Program-made: the position numbers and the translations under genes | DNA from: an uncultured Collinsella sp. | GTDB taxonomy: Bacteria > Actinomycetota > Coriobacteriia > Coriobacteriales > Coriobacteriaceae | DNA length: 27,158 bases | Assembly (NCBI GenBank): GCA_900541245.1 | Contig: UQIS01000035.1 | Location: 1-27,158, forward strand | Reading direction: 5' to 3' | Part shown: positions 7,722-17,843 of the stretch, piece after piece | Position numbering within the stretch: position 1 is the stretch's first letter | Layout: every line of letters starts with the position of its first letter | The notes under the pieces: generated by a model | Told to the model about the DNA's origin: nothing | What the model saw: the letters and a program-made list of their open reading frames with translations, nothing else | The model's database searches: none

Positions 7722-8576
7722 ATGGGCAAAGCACTCAAGCGCTGGTGGCCGCTCTTTATGCTGCCCACGTGTCTGGCGTTTATGATCGGGTTCGTGATCC
7801 CCTTTATCCAGGGCTTCTATCTCTCGTTCTGCCAGTTTATTACCATCAACAACACGCACTTCGTCGGTATCGAGAACTACGTGCGCGCATTGTCCGATCC
7901 GCAGTTTGCCACGTCGTTCTTCTTTACGGTGGCGTTTGCCTTCCTGTCGACGGTGCTTATCAACGTGATCGCCCTCGCCATCGCGCAGGCGCTCACCCGC
8001 AAAGCGCTCAAGGGCACCAACATCTTCCGTACGATCTTCTTTATGCCTAACCTGATCGGCGGCATCGTGCTGGGCTACATCTGGCAGATTCTGATCAACT
8101 GCCTGCTCTCCAACGTGGGCGCCCAGCTCATCGCTCTTAACTCTGCTGCTGGCTTCTGGGGCCTTATCATCCTGACCCTGTGGCAGCAGGTCGGCTACAT
8201 GATGATCATCTACATCGCTGGTCTGCAGTCCATTCCGTCCGACTACATCGAGGCCGCCAAGGTCGACGGCGCTACGGCATGGCAGACGTTTTGGAAGGTT
8301 AAGATCCCTAACCTGATGCCGACCATCACCATCTGCCTGTTCCTGTCCATCACCAACGGCTTTAAGCTGTTCGACCAGAACCTCGCCCTTACCGGCGGCG
8401 CCCCCGCGCACTCCACCGAGATGCTCGCCCTGAACATCTACAACACGTTCTATTCGCGTGCCGGTATCGCATGGCAGGGCATTGGTCAGGCCAAGGCGGT
8501 TATCTTCTGCATCCTGGTCGTGGCCATCTCCATGATCCAGCTTAAGGCCACGAGGTCCAAGGAGGTGCAGCAGTAA
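7722..8576 (+). CDS. Sugar ABC transporter permease (MalF/MsmF type)
   Basis: This 284-residue inner-membrane protein has about six transmembrane helices, the first beginning near residue 12 after a short cytoplasmic start. The cytoplasmic coupling loop matches the binding-protein-dependent permease pattern E-A-A-x3-G-A (YIEAAKVDGATAWQTFWKVKIP). AAAGGA 9 bases upstream supports the start. The stop overlaps the next permease start by one base (TAATG), so the two are translationally coupled. It forms a heterodimeric channel with the next gene product. Confidence 0.93.
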   Translation: MGKALKRWWPLFMLPTCLAFMIGFVIPFIQGFYLSFCQFITINNTHFVGIENYVRALSDPQFATSFFFTVAFAFLSTVLINVIALAIAQALTRKALKGTNIFRTIFFMPNLIGGIVLGYIWQILINCLLSNVGAQLIALNSAAGFWGLIILTLWQQVGYMMIIYIAGLQSIPSDYIEAAKVDGATAWQTFWKVKIPNLMPTITICLFLSITNGFKLFDQNLALTGGAPAHSTEMLALNIYNTFYSRAGIAWQGIGQAKAVIFCILVVAISMIQLKATRSKEVQQ

Positions 8577-9415
8577 TGAAACGCGATAAGGTTATCAACC
8601 GCGCGCTCTCGATTTTCTTTACGATCCTGTCGCTCGCGTGGATCTACCCCGTGTTCATGATTGCGCTTAATTCTTTTAAGAAAGCGACCGCAATCAGCAC
8701 CACCACGGCATTCGATCTGCTCACGCCCGAGACGTTCAACGGCCTCGCAAACTACATGCACGCCCTTAACGAGCAGGGCTTTGCCTCGGCATTTATGTAC
8801 TCGCTCATCATCACGGTCACGTCGGTCGTGCTGATCTTGGTGTGCTGCTCCATGTGCGCTTGGTACGTGGTTCGTGTCAACAACAAGATCTCGAACTTCT
8901 TCTATTACCTGTTCGTGTTCTCGATGGTCGTGCCGTTCCAGATGCTCATGTTCACGCTGTCCAATTTGGCGGACCGCATCGGCTTTAACACGCCGTTCAA
9001 CATCTGCTTTATCTATCTGGGCTTTGGCGCGGGCCTGGCGGTCTTTATGTTCGCCGGTTTTGTAAAGAACATCCCGCTCGAGATCGAGGAGGCGGCCATG
9101 ATTGATGGCTGCAACCCGGTCCAGGTGTTCTTTAAGATCGTCCTTCCCATCATGAAGCCCACCTATCTTTCGGTCGGCATCCTCGAGACCATGTGGGTCT
9201 GGAACGACTATCTGCTGCCCTACCTTACGCTCGACTCCACCAAGTACAAGACCATTCCTATCTTGATCCAGTACTTCCGCGGCGGCTACGGCCACGTCGA
9301 GCTCGGTCCCATGATGGCCTGCATCATGATGGTCGTTATCCCCATCGTTATCATGTACATCCTCTGTCAGAAGTACATCATCGACGGCGTGGTGGCAGGT
9401 GCCGTCAAGGGCTAA
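8576..9415 (+). CDS. Sugar ABC transporter permease (MalG/MsmG type)
   Basis: This 279-residue six-helix membrane protein has the coupling motif E-E-A-A-M-I-D-G-C-N-P (IEEAAMIDGCNPVQVFFKIVLP). The C-terminal WNDYLLPYL is typical of MalG-like subunits. The start codon shares one base with the stop of the preceding permease. It completes the membrane channel of the importer. The first residues (MKRDKVINRALSIFFTILSLAWIYPVFMI in outline) form a basic start followed by TM1. Confidence 0.93.
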   Translation: MKRDKVINRALSIFFTILSLAWIYPVFMIALNSFKKATAISTTTAFDLLTPETFNGLANYMHALNEQGFASAFMYSLIITVTSVVLILVCCSMCAWYVVRVNNKISNFFYYLFVFSMVVPFQMLMFTLSNLADRIGFNTPFNICFIYLGFGAGLAVFMFAGFVKNIPLEIEEAAMIDGCNPVQVFFKIVLPIMKPTYLSVGILETMWVWNDYLLPYLTLDSTKYKTIPILIQYFRGGYGHVELGPMMACIMMVVIPIVIMYILCQKYIIDGVVAGAVKG

Positions 9416-9440
9416 TGCCGTAACTGTTTTGCAAGTTTCT

Positions 9441-9465
9441 GCGGCGCCCCTCAGCGCGGCGCCGC
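9441..9465 (+). promoter_or_regulatory. Intercistronic GC hairpin before the ATPase gene
   Basis: GCGGCGCC (9441-9448) pairs with GGCGCCGC (9458-9465) and no T run follows. GCATATCGAAAGG with the ATPase ribosome-binding site comes directly after. This is the same arrangement as the hairpin between the lipoprotein and the first permease. Confidence 0.6.
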
Positions 9466-9483
9466 ATATCGAAAGGTAGAGAC

Positions 9484-10683
9484 ATGGCCGAGATCGTTCT
9501 CAAACATGTTCAGAAGGTGTATCCCAACAACGAGTCAAAAAAGAAAGGCTTCTTTGGCAAAAAGAAGAAGACCGAGGAGAAGAAGCACAACCTCAAGGTT
9601 ACCGAGGACGGCGTGCTCGCTGTAGAGGACTTTAACCTCACCGTTCACGACCAAGAGTTCATCGTCCTCGTTGGCCCCTCTGGCTGCGGTAAGTCCACGA
9701 CGATGCGCATGGTCGCCGGCCTGGAGGACATTACCTCGGGCGACGTGCTCATCGACGGCAAGCGCGTCAACGACGTCGCTCCCAAGGACCGCGACATCGC
9801 CATGGTGTTCCAGAGCTATGCTCTGTACCCCAACATGACGGTGTACGAGAACATGGCGTTTACGCTTGAGCTCAAGAAGGTCCCCAAGGACGAGATTGAC
9901 CGCAAGGTTCGCTCCGCTGCCGAGATCTTGGGTATCACCGAGTACCTCGACCGTAAGCCCAAGGCGCTCTCCGGCGGTCAGCGTCAGCGCGTCGCCATCG
10001 GCCGCGCCATCGTGCGTGACCCCAAGGTCTTCCTGATGGACGAGCCGCTGTCCAACCTGGACGCCAAGCTGCGTAACCAGATGCGTGCCGAGCTCATCAA
10101 GCTGCGCCACGAGATCAAGGGCACGTTCATCTACGTCACCCACGACCAGACCGAAGCCATGACCCTCGGCGATCGCATCGTGGTCATGAAGGACGGCGTC
10201 GTCCAGCAGATCGCCACGCCGCAGGAGGTTTTCAGCCATCCCGCGAACATCTTCGTCGCCGGTTTTATCGGCGTGCCGCAGATGAACTTCTTCGATGCCC
10301 AACTGGTGCGCTCGGGCGACGGCTTTACCGTCAAGACCGAGGATATGAACGTGGCGCTCGCTCCCGAGACCTGCGCTCAGCTTGCCCTCAACTGGGACGA
10401 CGGCGACGTGAAGGAGATTACGGCCGGCGTGCGCCCCGAGCAGATTCTGCTTGCCGACAAGGGCGAGGAGGGTGCGCTCCAGGGCACCGTCGAGGTGACC
10501 GAGCTCATGGGTTCGACCGAGCATGTCCACGTGACCGCTCCCGATGGCCAGTTCGTCCTGATCATTCCCGTTGTCGACCTTGAGGCCAAGGGCGCGCTCA
10601 AGGCGGGCGACCCCATCTGGTTCAAGTTCGAGAAGAACGCGACCCACCTCTTCGATAAGGTCTCTGGCAAGAACCTTATCTAG
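9484..10683 (+). CDS. ABC transporter ATPase, MsmX/UgpC/MalK type
   Basis: This 399-residue cytoplasmic ATPase energises the sugar importer. Walker A is GPSGCGKST (64-72), the Q-loop lies in VFQSYALYPN, the signature is LSGGQ (162-166), and Walker B is VFLMDEP (Asp186, Glu187). The H-loop is YVTHDQ. A C-terminal TOBE/OB region of about 150 residues follows, as in MalK and MsmX. An insertion of about 20 residues, very rich in Lys (residues 18-37, with runs such as KKKGFFGKKKK), sits between the first strand and the segment that normally continues it; most MsmX proteins lack it. The terminator follows 68 bases later. MsmX-type ATPases often serve several importers, so this one may not be dedicated. 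Confidence 0.93.
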   Translation: MAEIVLKHVQKVYPNNESKKKGFFGKKKKTEEKKHNLKVTEDGVLAVEDFNLTVHDQEFIVLVGPSGCGKSTTMRMVAGLEDITSGDVLIDGKRVNDVAPKDRDIAMVFQSYALYPNMTVYENMAFTLELKKVPKDEIDRKVRSAAEILGITEYLDRKPKALSGGQRQRVAIGRAIVRDPKVFLMDEPLSNLDAKLRNQMRAELIKLRHEIKGTFIYVTHDQTEAMTLGDRIVVMKDGVVQQIATPQEVFSHPANIFVAGFIGVPQMNFFDAQLVRSGDGFTVKTEDMNVALAPETCAQLALNWDDGDVKEITAGVRPEQILLADKGEEGALQGTVEVTELMGSTEHVHVTAPDGQFVLIIPVVDLEAKGALKAGDPIWFKFEKNATHLFDKVSGKNLI

Positions 10684-10751
10684 GCCTGGTGCATCCGGGC
10701 CCTCCCTTTGGGCGACTGCGGTATTGCCATCCTTTTGCCGCGGTCACATAT

Positions 10752-10795
10752 AAGGCTCCCCTCCCGTCCACTGGGCGAGAGGGGAGCCTTTCTTT
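10752..10795 (+). terminator. Terminator of the sugar ABC operon
   Basis: AAGGCTCCCCTC (10752-10763) pairs perfectly with GAGGGGAGCCTT (10779-10790), followed by TCTTT. It lies 68 bases after the ATPase stop. Confidence 0.88.
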
Positions 10796-10823
10796 GTGCT
10801 GGGATTGTCTGACCGGTCGTTTG

Positions 10824-10878
10824 TCTCGATCTGTAACGGGTAGGGCCGATTTCGGACGTTAGATGTTACAGATTGAGA
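10824..10878. repeat. Palindromic intergenic repeat, copy 1
   Basis: TCTCGATCTGTAAC (10824-10837) and GTTACAGATTGAGA (10865-10878) are inverted copies with one substitution, enclosing 27 bases. Copy 2 follows 26 bases later with the same arm sequence. It lies in the convergent gap between the ABC operon and glgP. The gap of 377 bases contains no ORF; it holds two terminators and these repeats. Confidence 0.8.
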
Positions 10879-10904
10879 TAAACCCAAGGGGAGGGGCCGG
10901 TATG

Positions 10905-10959
10905 TCTCAATCTGTAACAGCTGGGGCCGTTTTTACCGAGTAGCTGTTACAGATCGAGA
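10905..10959. repeat. Palindromic intergenic repeat, copy 2
   Basis: TCTCAATCTGTAACAGCT (10905-10922) and AGCTGTTACAGATCGAGA (10942-10959) are inverted copies over 18 bases with one substitution. The loop shares GGGCCG with copy 1. The single variable arm base is C/T in both copies but on opposite sides, so one RNA strand forms G-U in copy 1 and A-C in copy 2. Confidence 0.8.
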
Positions 10960-10998
10960 TTCTTCGGTCGAGTCGGGTCACAGGATAACGTGCGGGCA

Positions 10999-11032
10999 CA
11001 AAAAACGGAGCCGTGTTGCCACGACTCCGTTT
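10999..11032 (-). terminator. Terminator of the glycogen phosphorylase gene
   Basis: On the minus strand 11032-11020 pairs over 13 bp (one G-U) with 11015-11003, loop of four bases, followed by a run of T (TTTTT). It lies 28 bases after the glgP stop. Confidence 0.88.
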
Positions 11033-11060
11033 CTCAAGAGGATGGGTAAGGGAAGTGAAA

Positions 11061-13328
<2,268 letters not shown>

Positions 13329-13369
13329 GTTTTCTCCTGTGATGGGTTGTTTCATGTCTGCAATTCATA

Positions 13370-13408
13370 AGAAGCCCGCGCGAGGGGATTGGGGTGGCCT
13401 CACGCGGG
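13370..13408 (-). terminator. Hairpin between malQ and glgP
   Basis: On the minus strand CCCGCGTGAGG (13408-13398) pairs with CCTCGCGCGGG (13385-13375), one T-G pair. CTTCTTATG follows, a weak T-rich tail. It may be a leaky terminator for malQ that lets some transcription continue into glgP. Confidence 0.6.
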
Positions 13409-13456
13409 AAAAGCAAGCGCGTCCGCACGGTGGGGAGGGGTCGGGCGCGGTAGCTC

Positions 13457-14962
13457 CTATTGAGGAAGCTCGATTTCGGCTTCCGACGGGATGCGGAAGT
13501 AGGTCTCGGTCCAGTCGGTGAGTTTGTGCTCGAGCTCGCGGGTGATGGCGCCGTCGAGCATGCGCCAGGTCCAGTTGCCGCCCAGCGTGGCAGGGGTGTT
13601 GATGCGCGCCTCGTTGCCCAAGTTGAGCAGGTCCTGCATGGTGTAGATGCACGTGTCGCTCACGCTGGCGGCGATGGTGCGGTTGAGTGCATCTGCCATG
13701 GGTTCGCCGGCCTGCTGATGGGTGTACAGGGCTGCCTGCTCGCGCTGACGGGGGGTGGCCGTTCCCTCAAACCAACCGCGCGCCGTCTCGTTGTCGTGGG
13801 TGCCCACATAGGCGACGGTGTTGGCGATGTAGTTATGCGGCAGGTAGTACGAGTTGGTGCCCTCAAAGGCAAACTGCAGGATCTTCATGCCGGGGAAGCC
13901 CGAGTTGTCGCGCATGTCGATGACGCCGGGGGTGAGGAAGCCCAGGTCCTCGGCGATGATGGGCAGCGTGCCGAGCTTTTCCTCGAGCGTCTTGAAGAAC
14001 TTGAGGCCGGGACCCTGCGTCCACGAACCGTAGGACGAATCGGGCGAGGAGAACGGCACCTCCCAATAGGCCTCGAAGCCGCGGAAGTGATCCAGGCGGA
14101 TGACGTCGTACATGTCGAGGGCGGCGCGAATGCGGCCCTCCCACCAGGAGAAGCCGTCGGACTCCATGGCGTCCCAGTCGTAGATGGGGTTGCCCCAGTA
14201 CTGGCCGGTGGTCGAGAACTGGTCGGGCGGCGTGCCGGCGACGCTCACGGGATTGCCGGCGGCGTCGATCTTAAAGAGCTCAGGCGTCGCCCACATCTCG
14301 ACGGAGTCACGCGAGACATAGATGGGCAGGTCGCCGATGATGAGAATGTCGCGCTCGTTGGCATAGGCCTTGAGGCGGCTCCACTGGCGATCGAAGAAGT
14401 ACTGCGTCATCTGGTGGTAGAGCATACGCGCCGGATGGTCGGCGCAGACCTTGGCGGAAGCCTCACCGCGGGTGCGGAGCTCCGCGGGCCACTCCCAAAA
14501 CGCCTTGAGACCGCACTCCTCTTTGACGGTCATGAACTCACAGTAGGGGATGAGCCAGTCCTCGTTGGCCTGGATAAAGTCATCGAAATCGGCCGGCTTG
14601 TCGGCAGCAAAGCGCTCGGCGGCGCGGTCGAGAATCTGACGGCGGCCGCCAAAGATAGCACCGTAGTCGACATTGCTGGGGTCAGATCCCAGATACACGC
14701 CGTCGATATCGCGCTGCTCCAGATACCCTGCCTCGATAAGCTCGGCAAAGTCGATAAAGCTGGGGTTGCCTGCGCGGGCCGAGAACGACTGATAGGGCGA
14801 ATCGCCATAGCTGGTCGTCGTAAGGGGCAGAATCTGCCAGTAATGTTGTTTGCACGAGGCGAGAAAATCGACGAAGTCGTAGGCATTCCAGCCAAAGCCG
14901 CCGATTCCGTATGGTCCGGGCAATGACGAAACGGGCATCAGAACACCGCTTGCACGCTCCAT
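13457..14962 (-). CDS. malQ: 4-alpha-glucanotransferase (amylomaltase)
   Basis: This 501-residue GH77 enzyme transfers alpha-1,4-glucan segments between maltodextrins and releases glucose. The N-terminus RASGVLMPVSSLPGPYGIGG is a family hallmark. The catalytic triad is visible: nucleophile Asp291 in RLDHFRG, acid/base Glu338 in IAEDLG, and stabilising Asp390 in GTHDNET. I start at 14962 because GGTGAG lies 7 bases upstream and the length then matches family members; the frame is open 24 codons further. With glgP downstream it gives the classical pair that turns maltodextrins into glucose and glucose-1-phosphate. A GntR-type operator and a -10 box lie about 90-110 bases upstream. Confidence 0.95.
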   Translation of the reverse strand: MERASGVLMPVSSLPGPYGIGGFGWNAYDFVDFLASCKQHYWQILPLTTTSYGDSPYQSFSARAGNPSFIDFAELIEAGYLEQRDIDGVYLGSDPSNVDYGAIFGGRRQILDRAAERFAADKPADFDDFIQANEDWLIPYCEFMTVKEECGLKAFWEWPAELRTRGEASAKVCADHPARMLYHQMTQYFFDRQWSRLKAYANERDILIIGDLPIYVSRDSVEMWATPELFKIDAAGNPVSVAGTPPDQFSTTGQYWGNPIYDWDAMESDGFSWWEGRIRAALDMYDVIRLDHFRGFEAYWEVPFSSPDSSYGSWTQGPGLKFFKTLEEKLGTLPIIAEDLGFLTPGVIDMRDNSGFPGMKILQFAFEGTNSYYLPHNYIANTVAYVGTHDNETARGWFEGTATPRQREQAALYTHQQAGEPMADALNRTIAASVSDTCIYTMQDLLNLGNEARINTPATLGGNWTWRMLDGAITRELEHKLTDWTETYFRIPSEAEIELPQ

Positions 14963-15047
14963 GGATGCACTCACCGTCCTTTTGAATAAGGGGCTGCGCC
15001 GTAGATGGATAGACGGCTCGTCCCGAGTTTCCATTTCTATTGTCCCT

Positions 15048-15072
15048 ATTGTAGAACATGTTGTTTAAACAT
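15048..15072 (-). promoter_or_regulatory. malQ promoter region with GntR-like operator
   Basis: TTGTTTAAACAT (15061-15072) matches the operator motif seen before the regulator and ABC operon at 11 of 12 bases. It sits in a larger palindrome, ACATGTT/AACATGT. On the minus strand a -10-like TACAAT (15053-15048) follows 7 bases after it, so the operator would occupy the promoter spacer. No clear -35 was found. Confidence 0.55.
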
Positions 15073-15124
15073 GTATATAGAGAATGAAAAAGTTGCCGAA
15101 TTTCGGTGAATGGTAGTGCGCCAT

Positions 15125-15173
15125 AAAGACGATATGAGCAGAACAATGTGAGCCCCTGCTTCGTATCGTCTTT
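15125..15173 (+). other. Hairpin in the IS110-side leader
   Basis: AAAGACGATA (15125-15134) pairs perfectly with TATCGTCTTT (15164-15173). AGCAG/CTGCT lies inside as a second short stem, and TTTTG follows. It may be a terminator or part of the structured non-coding end of the IS110 element. The sequence alone does not decide. Confidence 0.4.
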
Positions 15174-15240
15174 TGATTCGTGGGCCAAGGCTGACAATGG
15201 TCGTCGTCATTAAAATCCGGCAGCCAGCCAGGTTGCCACA

Positions 15241-15995
15241 ATGCGAGACTGGCTCACAATGCCACATGTTGCCTCTATTGGCCTTGAGGTGCACGCCCGC
15301 AGCATCAAAGGATGCGCCTTCAATCCGTTCACGGGCGAGATCGGCGGGAAGCCCCTTCTCCTACGACCCCGCCTCCGTCGCCGACTCGATCCTTTCTATC
15401 GAGTCGCCCGGGGCAGTCTACGAGTCCGGCGTCACCGGCTTTCCCTTCTGCAGGGAGCCGCGCTGCCTCGGCGTGGACTGCGTCATCGGCGCGGTCTCCA
15501 AGATGCAGAGGCCCGCGGCCGACAAGCGACGCAAGACCGACAAGCGCGACGCCGAGTTTTCGGCCAAGCAGCTCGCACTGCACGAAATCGTCGAGGTCCA
15601 CGTCCCCGACTGCGAGTGCGAGGGCGCCAGGGACCTCTCCCAGGCCCCCGCCGATGCCCGGGAGAGGTTACCGTGTTACCGTCAAGCAGCGCCTCTCCAA
15701 GTACCTGCCCAGGAATGGGCAGTGCCACCCCGGCGGAGACGACCAGAGAAGGAGGCTCGGGACGTGGACCAGGGCGCACTGGGCCTGGATCGAAGCCGCG
15801 GAGATGGCCGACCCCACGGCCCAGCAGACCCTCGACTGCTATAAGGAGCGCGTCAAGCGGGCGGTAGACGAGAAGAAGGACCTGGAATCCAAGGTGGAGT
15901 CCCAGTCGGAACAGCCCCGATGGAAGCCGACGATGGACGTGCTCAGCTGCATGAAGGGCATCGACGTCGTCATCTCCGCTGTTAGTGTTAGTGTA
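15241..15995 (+). pseudogene. IS110-family transposase remnant
   Basis: The protein is readable only by changing frame twice. Frame one gives the start (VASIGLEVHARSIKGCAFNP). Frame two gives the middle (GAVYESGVTGFPFCREP, LGVDCVIGAVSKMQRPAADK, KTDKRDAEF). Frame three gives the coiled region and the start of the second domain (TWTRAHWAWIEAAEMAD, EPRWKP-like, CMKGIDVV). It then ends where the IS116/IS110/IS902 C-terminal domain should begin, so the serine-containing half is missing. The first catalytic Asp of the DEDD RuvC-like domain (I-G-I-D in relatives) is replaced (I-G-L-E). The copy is certainly inactive. It marks the boundary between core genes and the accessory region. Confidence 0.85.
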
Positions 15996-15999
15996 TTTT

Positions 16000-16353
16000 T
16001 CACCGTTCAGTTTAATGCTACCACTGACAGTTGAAACGCCTGTGGAAGGGATAGCCTTGTTGGACGGGGACTATTCGTGATAGTATCGCGCCGCAACATC
16101 GAGGCGCGAATCGCCCATGTGGTGGCAGTGCGAGTTTCGTGAGGTGTGGTGTGGACGGGACGCAGCGTTTTATGGGTCTGGCCGGTCCGACTGGTGTGCA
16201 GTTCTGTCGGGCCGGCCGAGATTGGTGAAGAGATCGCGTTGTTGAATGAGCGAATTTTACAAGCAGCTCTTCAAGGCGCTCTGGGCGTTGGCTAGGGCTG
16301 CGCAGTCAATCGCATGCAGCGATAGGCGAGGTGATTGCTCGATGGGTTGGCGA
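16000..16353. other. Non-coding gap with a strong hairpin
   Basis: There is no supported gene in these 350 bases. A hairpin GGCCGGTCCGAC/GTCGGGCCGGCC (16180-16191 with 16206-16217; 12 bp, one T-G) stands out, and TCGCGCC/GGCGCGA forms a smaller one near 16085-16110. Neither is followed by a T run. An ORF starting at 16246 on the plus strand runs antisense through the peptide gene at 16354-16536 and is not supported. Confidence 0.5.
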
Positions 16354-16536
16354 CTAGTTTTGTGCCGTACTTGCCCCGGTGCCGTCGTTATCTGCCGAGT
16401 ACCAGAATGCGTAGGCCGCAACGACGGCATCGTAGACGGCTGCAACTACGTTATCCACGACGGCTGCGAAGTTGACTACAACGGGAATGGGGCCGGTTTT
16501 GGAATCCATCTTCTCTACTTCTGGGGTCTCGTACAT
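16354..16536 (-). CDS. Candidate RiPP precursor peptide (60 residues)
   Basis: This 60-residue ORF starts 12 bases after the stop of the radical-SAM pseudogene on the same strand and has AAGGAG 8 bases before its ATG. The N-terminus MYETPEVEKMD resembles the short Y-E-x-P-x-V-E leaders common in radical-SAM-associated precursors. The rest is dominated by Val, Ala and Asn/Asp in a near-repeating pattern (VVNFAAVVDNVVAAVYDAVVAAYAF in part), ending in a polar tail. It has no Cys. I recognise no named family. Context and composition suggest the substrate of the broken maturase. Alternatively it is a small membrane-active peptide of another kind. Confidence 0.55.
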   Translation of the reverse strand: MYETPEVEKMDSKTGPIPVVVNFAAVVDNVVAAVYDAVVAAYAFWYSADNDGTGASTAQN

Positions 16537-16548
16537 GGGAACATCTCC

Positions 16549-17384
16549 TTAGAGTTGGGACAGGACGCTCAGGTCGCCTAGATCGTCATCGATTAGGTCG
16601 ATATAGAGGTCGCCGTCCATATTGATGTCTGCAATCAACGATGAGATCTCTTCCATCTCGTCAATCGAGTGCATGCGATTGGCCAACGCGGTAATAACGG
16701 GTTTATCCCAAACGGTTGCCATTCCGGCATCGTAGTATTCCTGAAGACTGTGTTTGCGAACGTTTCCAATGATGAGAGGTATATAGGGGGATACGACGAT
16801 ATCGCCATTGGCGTGGATGGCCACTTGGTCAAATTGCATCTGCAGCTGGGGGAATCTGACCAAGTGGTCGATGGGGTCGCCCCACTCAAACATGAAGTAG
16901 CCTCGATAGCCTGGATCGTATCGAAGGTCGTTGATCGTGTTGACCAACCGACGGTATTGATTATTTGAAGGGCGAATTGTGCGGTTTTTTCGGGCTCTGC
17001 CGAGGAGCATAAGTGGCTGACTCGAAGGCCAATTCGGTCGGTCCTGCTCGACGATTTCAGCTTGTCCCGGAGCATCGTGCAAACTGGTTTGAAATCGTCG
17101 ACATTAAATGATGTTGGACAAAAGGCAATCGAAAGGTGCAGCGAAGTTTCGTTCAGCGTGATATCGATGGCGTCTAGTACCCGGTCGTATAGCCCCGGGA
17201 ACCCCCGCATATGTTCATGAGAATCACGTAGGCCATCGAGGCTAAACTGTATGCCGTTTAAACCGGTATGTTCGAGCTCATGCAAAGTAATTGAGCTTGC
17301 GAGCAGTCCGTTTGACACGAGGTTGCATTTGACGCCAGATGCGCTGAGCCGCCGCAAGGATTCGATGACAAGGAATGGACTGGA
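16549..17384 (-). pseudogene. Radical-SAM maturase remnant (N-terminal half lost, frameshifted)
   Basis: The surviving part corresponds to the second half of a PqqE/SPASM-like radical SAM protein. It has VKCNLVSNGLL (SAM-domain strand), LNGIQFSLDGLRDSHEHMRG, then after a frameshift AIHANGDIVVSPYIPLIIGNVRKHSLQEYYDAG. The frame changes near 17010-17020, where LRVSHL in one frame must continue as QPLMLLGRARKN in another. The N-terminal region with the CxxxCxxC cluster is gone: coding similarity stops near 17370-17384, exactly where a plus-strand membrane protein gene begins. The C-terminal domain has the N-G-D and I-G-N-V landmarks of SPASM-like tails but no Cys there, so even the ancestor probably lacked auxiliary clusters. 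Non-functional. Confidence 0.75.
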
Positions 17385-17393
17385 GTGATGGCG

Positions 17394-17747
17394 ATGTCGG
17401 ACGTTGTGGTTCCAATGGTGGGGTCATGCCTGCTGCTGGTGTTCGGAATAATGATATATCGAGGCAAGCTCACGGGATTGCTTGCCGGAATGTCATTGCT
17501 ATCGGGAGAGCGTTTAGAGGAGGCAAAGCGGACGGCCGAGTCTCTAGGCGCAAACCGAGTGGTGGGGGCGTCTGTAGTTTTCTCCGCAATATGCCTTTTT
17601 CTCTCGTCCCTTTTTCCGGACAAAAGGGCTATTCTCGGCCTGATGGTGGCTGCCGTTATAATCGCCGCGCTTGCCTATGCAAATAGGGGGCCTATTCGTA
17701 TGTATATAAAGGTGAAATGGAATCCTGGGCACCGCAGCCCGAGATAG
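17394..17747 (+). CDS. Small membrane protein, DUF3784-like
   Basis: This protein of about 117 residues has three predicted membrane helices: about 5-24, then after a polar loop about 60-78 and about 84-100. The loop pattern G-x-L-T-G-L-L-A-G followed by a charged helix and a second hydrophobic pair resembles DUF3784 proteins, which often sit beside lantibiotic-type or other peptide transporters. ATG 17394 has GGAG 8 bases upstream; GTG 17385 and ATG 17388 are alternative starts. It begins at the break point of the radical-SAM remnant, on the opposite strand, and precedes the ABC exporter pseudogene. The function is unknown. Confidence 0.55.
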   Translation: MSDVVVPMVGSCLLLVFGIMIYRGKLTGLLAGMSLLSGERLEEAKRTAESLGANRVVGASVVFSAICLFLSSLFPDKRAILGLMVAAVIIAALAYANRGPIRMYIKVKWNPGHRSPR

Positions 17748-17843
17748 TGTCTTGAGCAAGGATTAACAACAAGGGATATATGGGAGCGATTAAGCGGCGA
17801 ACATATTCAGTTTTGGATAAAAGGCCGCTTGATGGGAGCTGGC

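Noticed and set aside
16246..16581. Plus-strand ORF beginning MSEFYKQLFKALWALAR
   Set aside because: It has only a weak ribosome-binding site and runs antisense through the better supported 60-residue peptide gene and the end of the radical SAM remnant. Its later part has no protein-like composition.
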